Below, piece after piece: positions 19,457 to 20,465 of a stretch of DNA of 20,465 nucleotides (position 1 is its first letter; every line of letters starts with the position of its first letter). The notes under the pieces were generated by a model. That model made no database searches and was not told the origin of the DNA. It worked only from the letters and a program-made list of their open reading frames with translations. Source of the stretch: JAHFUI01 sp041485905 (lineage in GTDB: Bacteria; Acidobacteriota; Vicinamibacteria; Vicinamibacterales; CAVVIG01); NCBI GenBank assembly GCA_041485905.1, contig JBGPKK010000079.1, positions 1 through 20,465 on the forward strand, given 5' to 3'. The position numbers were made by a program, and so were the translations under genes.

Positions 19457-20465
19457 GGTGGTTACTTGGCGTTTCAACGACTGAGGGCGAGCGGTGTGAC
19501 GATACTCGTGAGCTGGATGGACGGGTGAGCCGCGGTGTCAGGGCGGCGGTGAACACGTAAGGTGCGTGGTGTCATGAAGTCCCCGGCCGAATTCCTCCTC
19601 AGCAGTTCTTTGACCAAGGCAACAACGCGAACGACGCCTCTCACGTGCGGCACGCACGCGTCTGGGCTTCCGGCGGAGGTGCTCACGCGACGGGCGGTCA
19701 TGGTGGGACTCTGCGCGGAGAACGAAGGACCGCGACGAGGATCAGCGTGCCGGTGTGACAGAGGGGACACGGAGGCAGCGCGACTGACGTGAGCGTCGGC
19801 GTGGGCGTCGCCGGTGACGCCATCGGCGGCGAGGGCGCGAGCGACGGCTGCAGGAGACGGCGCGCCGCCTCGAGATCCGAGCGACGAGTCGGACTCCACA
19901 GCCCGTAGTATCGCACCTTCGCGCAGCGGCGCGGGAGGACGTGTTGCAAGAAGCGGTGGAGAAATTCTACGCCCGTGAGCGTGGCTCGTCGGATGGCCTG
20001 GGTTTTGTTGTCGCGATACCGGAACGTCACCTGTGTGTCGTCGATCCGTTCGAGGCGACTGTTACTGATCGCGACACGGAAGAGATAGCGCGCCAGATAG
20101 TTGAGCACGCGCGCGCCATCGCCAGCGGGTTGGGCGTGCACGACCCACGGCGTGGTCCACACCGCCGGTGACACCTCCCCGAGTAACCCCGCCCGTTTCA
20201 GCGCCGCACACATCTTGGCGCGCACGAGGACGGAGAGTGCATTGACCGGCACCAGGAACGCGGGGTGCTTCGGGGTGATCCACCGCGAGCGGTCGGCGGA
20301 GAGCCCGCCCGCGGTGACGATGAGATGGACGTGCGGGTGATACCGCAGGGCGCGCGTCCACGTGTGCAGGACCGCGATGCAGCCGAGTGGGGCGCCGACG
20401 AACCGTGGGTCGGCTGCGAGCGTCTGAAGCGCCGCTGCCGCACACCGCATCAGCGCCCCATAGAC
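19457..20465 (-). mobile_element. IS91-family element, right part only
   Basis: The transposase below, plus the boundary, define this element. Read on the minus strand, the element's 3' (oriIS-side) end ...ccaagtaaccacc is directly followed by GTTC (19456-19453, GAAC on the plus strand), the target used by IS91. These elements move by rolling circle and leave no target duplication. About 240 bp of non-coding sequence separate the transposase stop from this end, where oriIS should lie. The other end is outside the window. It sits 18 bp beyond attC2 and cuts the cassette array. Confidence 0.7.
19698..20465 (-). CDS. IS91-family transposase (N-terminus outside the window)
   Basis: A rolling-circle (HUH, Y2) transposase of which 255 codons are visible. 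The frame continues past the ATG at 20450 to the window edge (VYGALMRCAAAALQTL), so the true start lies further right. Features in order: GCIAVLHTWTRALRYHPHVH with the HUH metal motif HVH, the family segment LIVTAGGLS, the paired catalytic tyrosines in NYLARYLFRVAISN (Y-x3-Y), and VTFRYRD. Then EFLHRFLQHVLP and KVRYYGLWSP follow, and a C-terminal CPLCHTG zinc-type motif before the TGA at 19700-19698. All the catalytic residues expected in this part are intact, so the element may be active. Related ISCR elements are known to move adjacent integron genes. Confidence 0.92.
   Translation of the reverse strand, partial: VYGALMRCAAAALQTLAADPRFVGAPLGCIAVLHTWTRALRYHPHVHLIVTAGGLSADRSRWITPKHPAFLVPVNALSVLVRAKMCAALKRAGLLGEVSPAVWTTPWVVHAQPAGDGARVLNYLARYLFRVAISNSRLERIDDTQVTFRYRDNKTQAIRRATLTGVEFLHRFLQHVLPRRCAKVRYYGLWSPTRRSDLEAARRLLQPSLAPSPPMASPATPTPTLTSVALPPCPLCHTGTLILVAVLRSPRRVPP

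Noticed and set aside
19474..19899. A 141-codon minus-strand frame inside the IS91 end
   Set aside because: It overlaps the transposase in another frame, has no family motif, and the transposase C-terminus with its zinc-type motif is the better reading.

Overview
This is a high-GC chromosomal window, most likely from an Acidobacteriota of the Vicinamibacterales type. That placement is inference. It rests on the base composition, two small di-haem cytochromes of the photosynthetic-reaction-centre cytochrome family, a decayed tail of the PD40-bearing proteins common in that phylum, and short phased repeats between genes. No rRNA or tRNA gene was seen, so the placement is not proven.

Layout. 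Positions 1-1171 hold the start of the str operon on the minus strand (rpsL, then rpsG running off the window), behind a leader of about 300 nt rich in hairpins. A probable promoter pair points outward from about 1050 and 1125. Positions 1172-2596 carry two tandem exported c-type cytochromes; the second has a TPR tail. Positions 2615-7031 are minus-strand genes: a PP2C phosphatase, a RodZ-like HTH protein, a truncated DinB/DUF1569-like reading frame coupled by ATGA to dimethylarginine dimethylaminohydrolase, a DUF1330 protein and cystathionine beta-synthase. Positions 7113-9474 hold an exported protein of unknown function, a DinB-like protein and a Uma2 nuclease-like protein.

Positions 9736-13200 form a plus-strand operon: a single-domain MetE-type zinc methyltransferase, a Gfo/Idh/MocA oxidoreductase and an EboE-like TIM-barrel protein. 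I know of no described pathway with this combination. A lipoprotein-type prolyl oligopeptidase follows (13413-15581). Opposite it lies a GHKL/Hsp90-type ATPase with a degenerate nucleotide-binding motif (15698-17272).

The right end is the most interesting part. From 17336 to 19438 there is a small chromosomal integron: an N-terminal remnant of an IntI-type integrase, a probable attI, and two cassettes, each closed by a recognisable attC (18617-18690 and 19382-19438). The cassettes encode an HNH nuclease with an uncharacterised N-terminal region and a HEPN-like protein with an R-x4-H motif. Both are plausible anti-phage or toxin-type effectors. An IS91-family element begins 18 bp after the second attC, at a GAAC target, and runs off the window.

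The gaps hold several independent arrays of about 7-bp units, each with a different unit sequence, two of them arranged as inverted repeats. They also hold at least three decayed gene fragments. The chromosome here seems to accumulate insertions and lose genes between stable housekeeping blocks.
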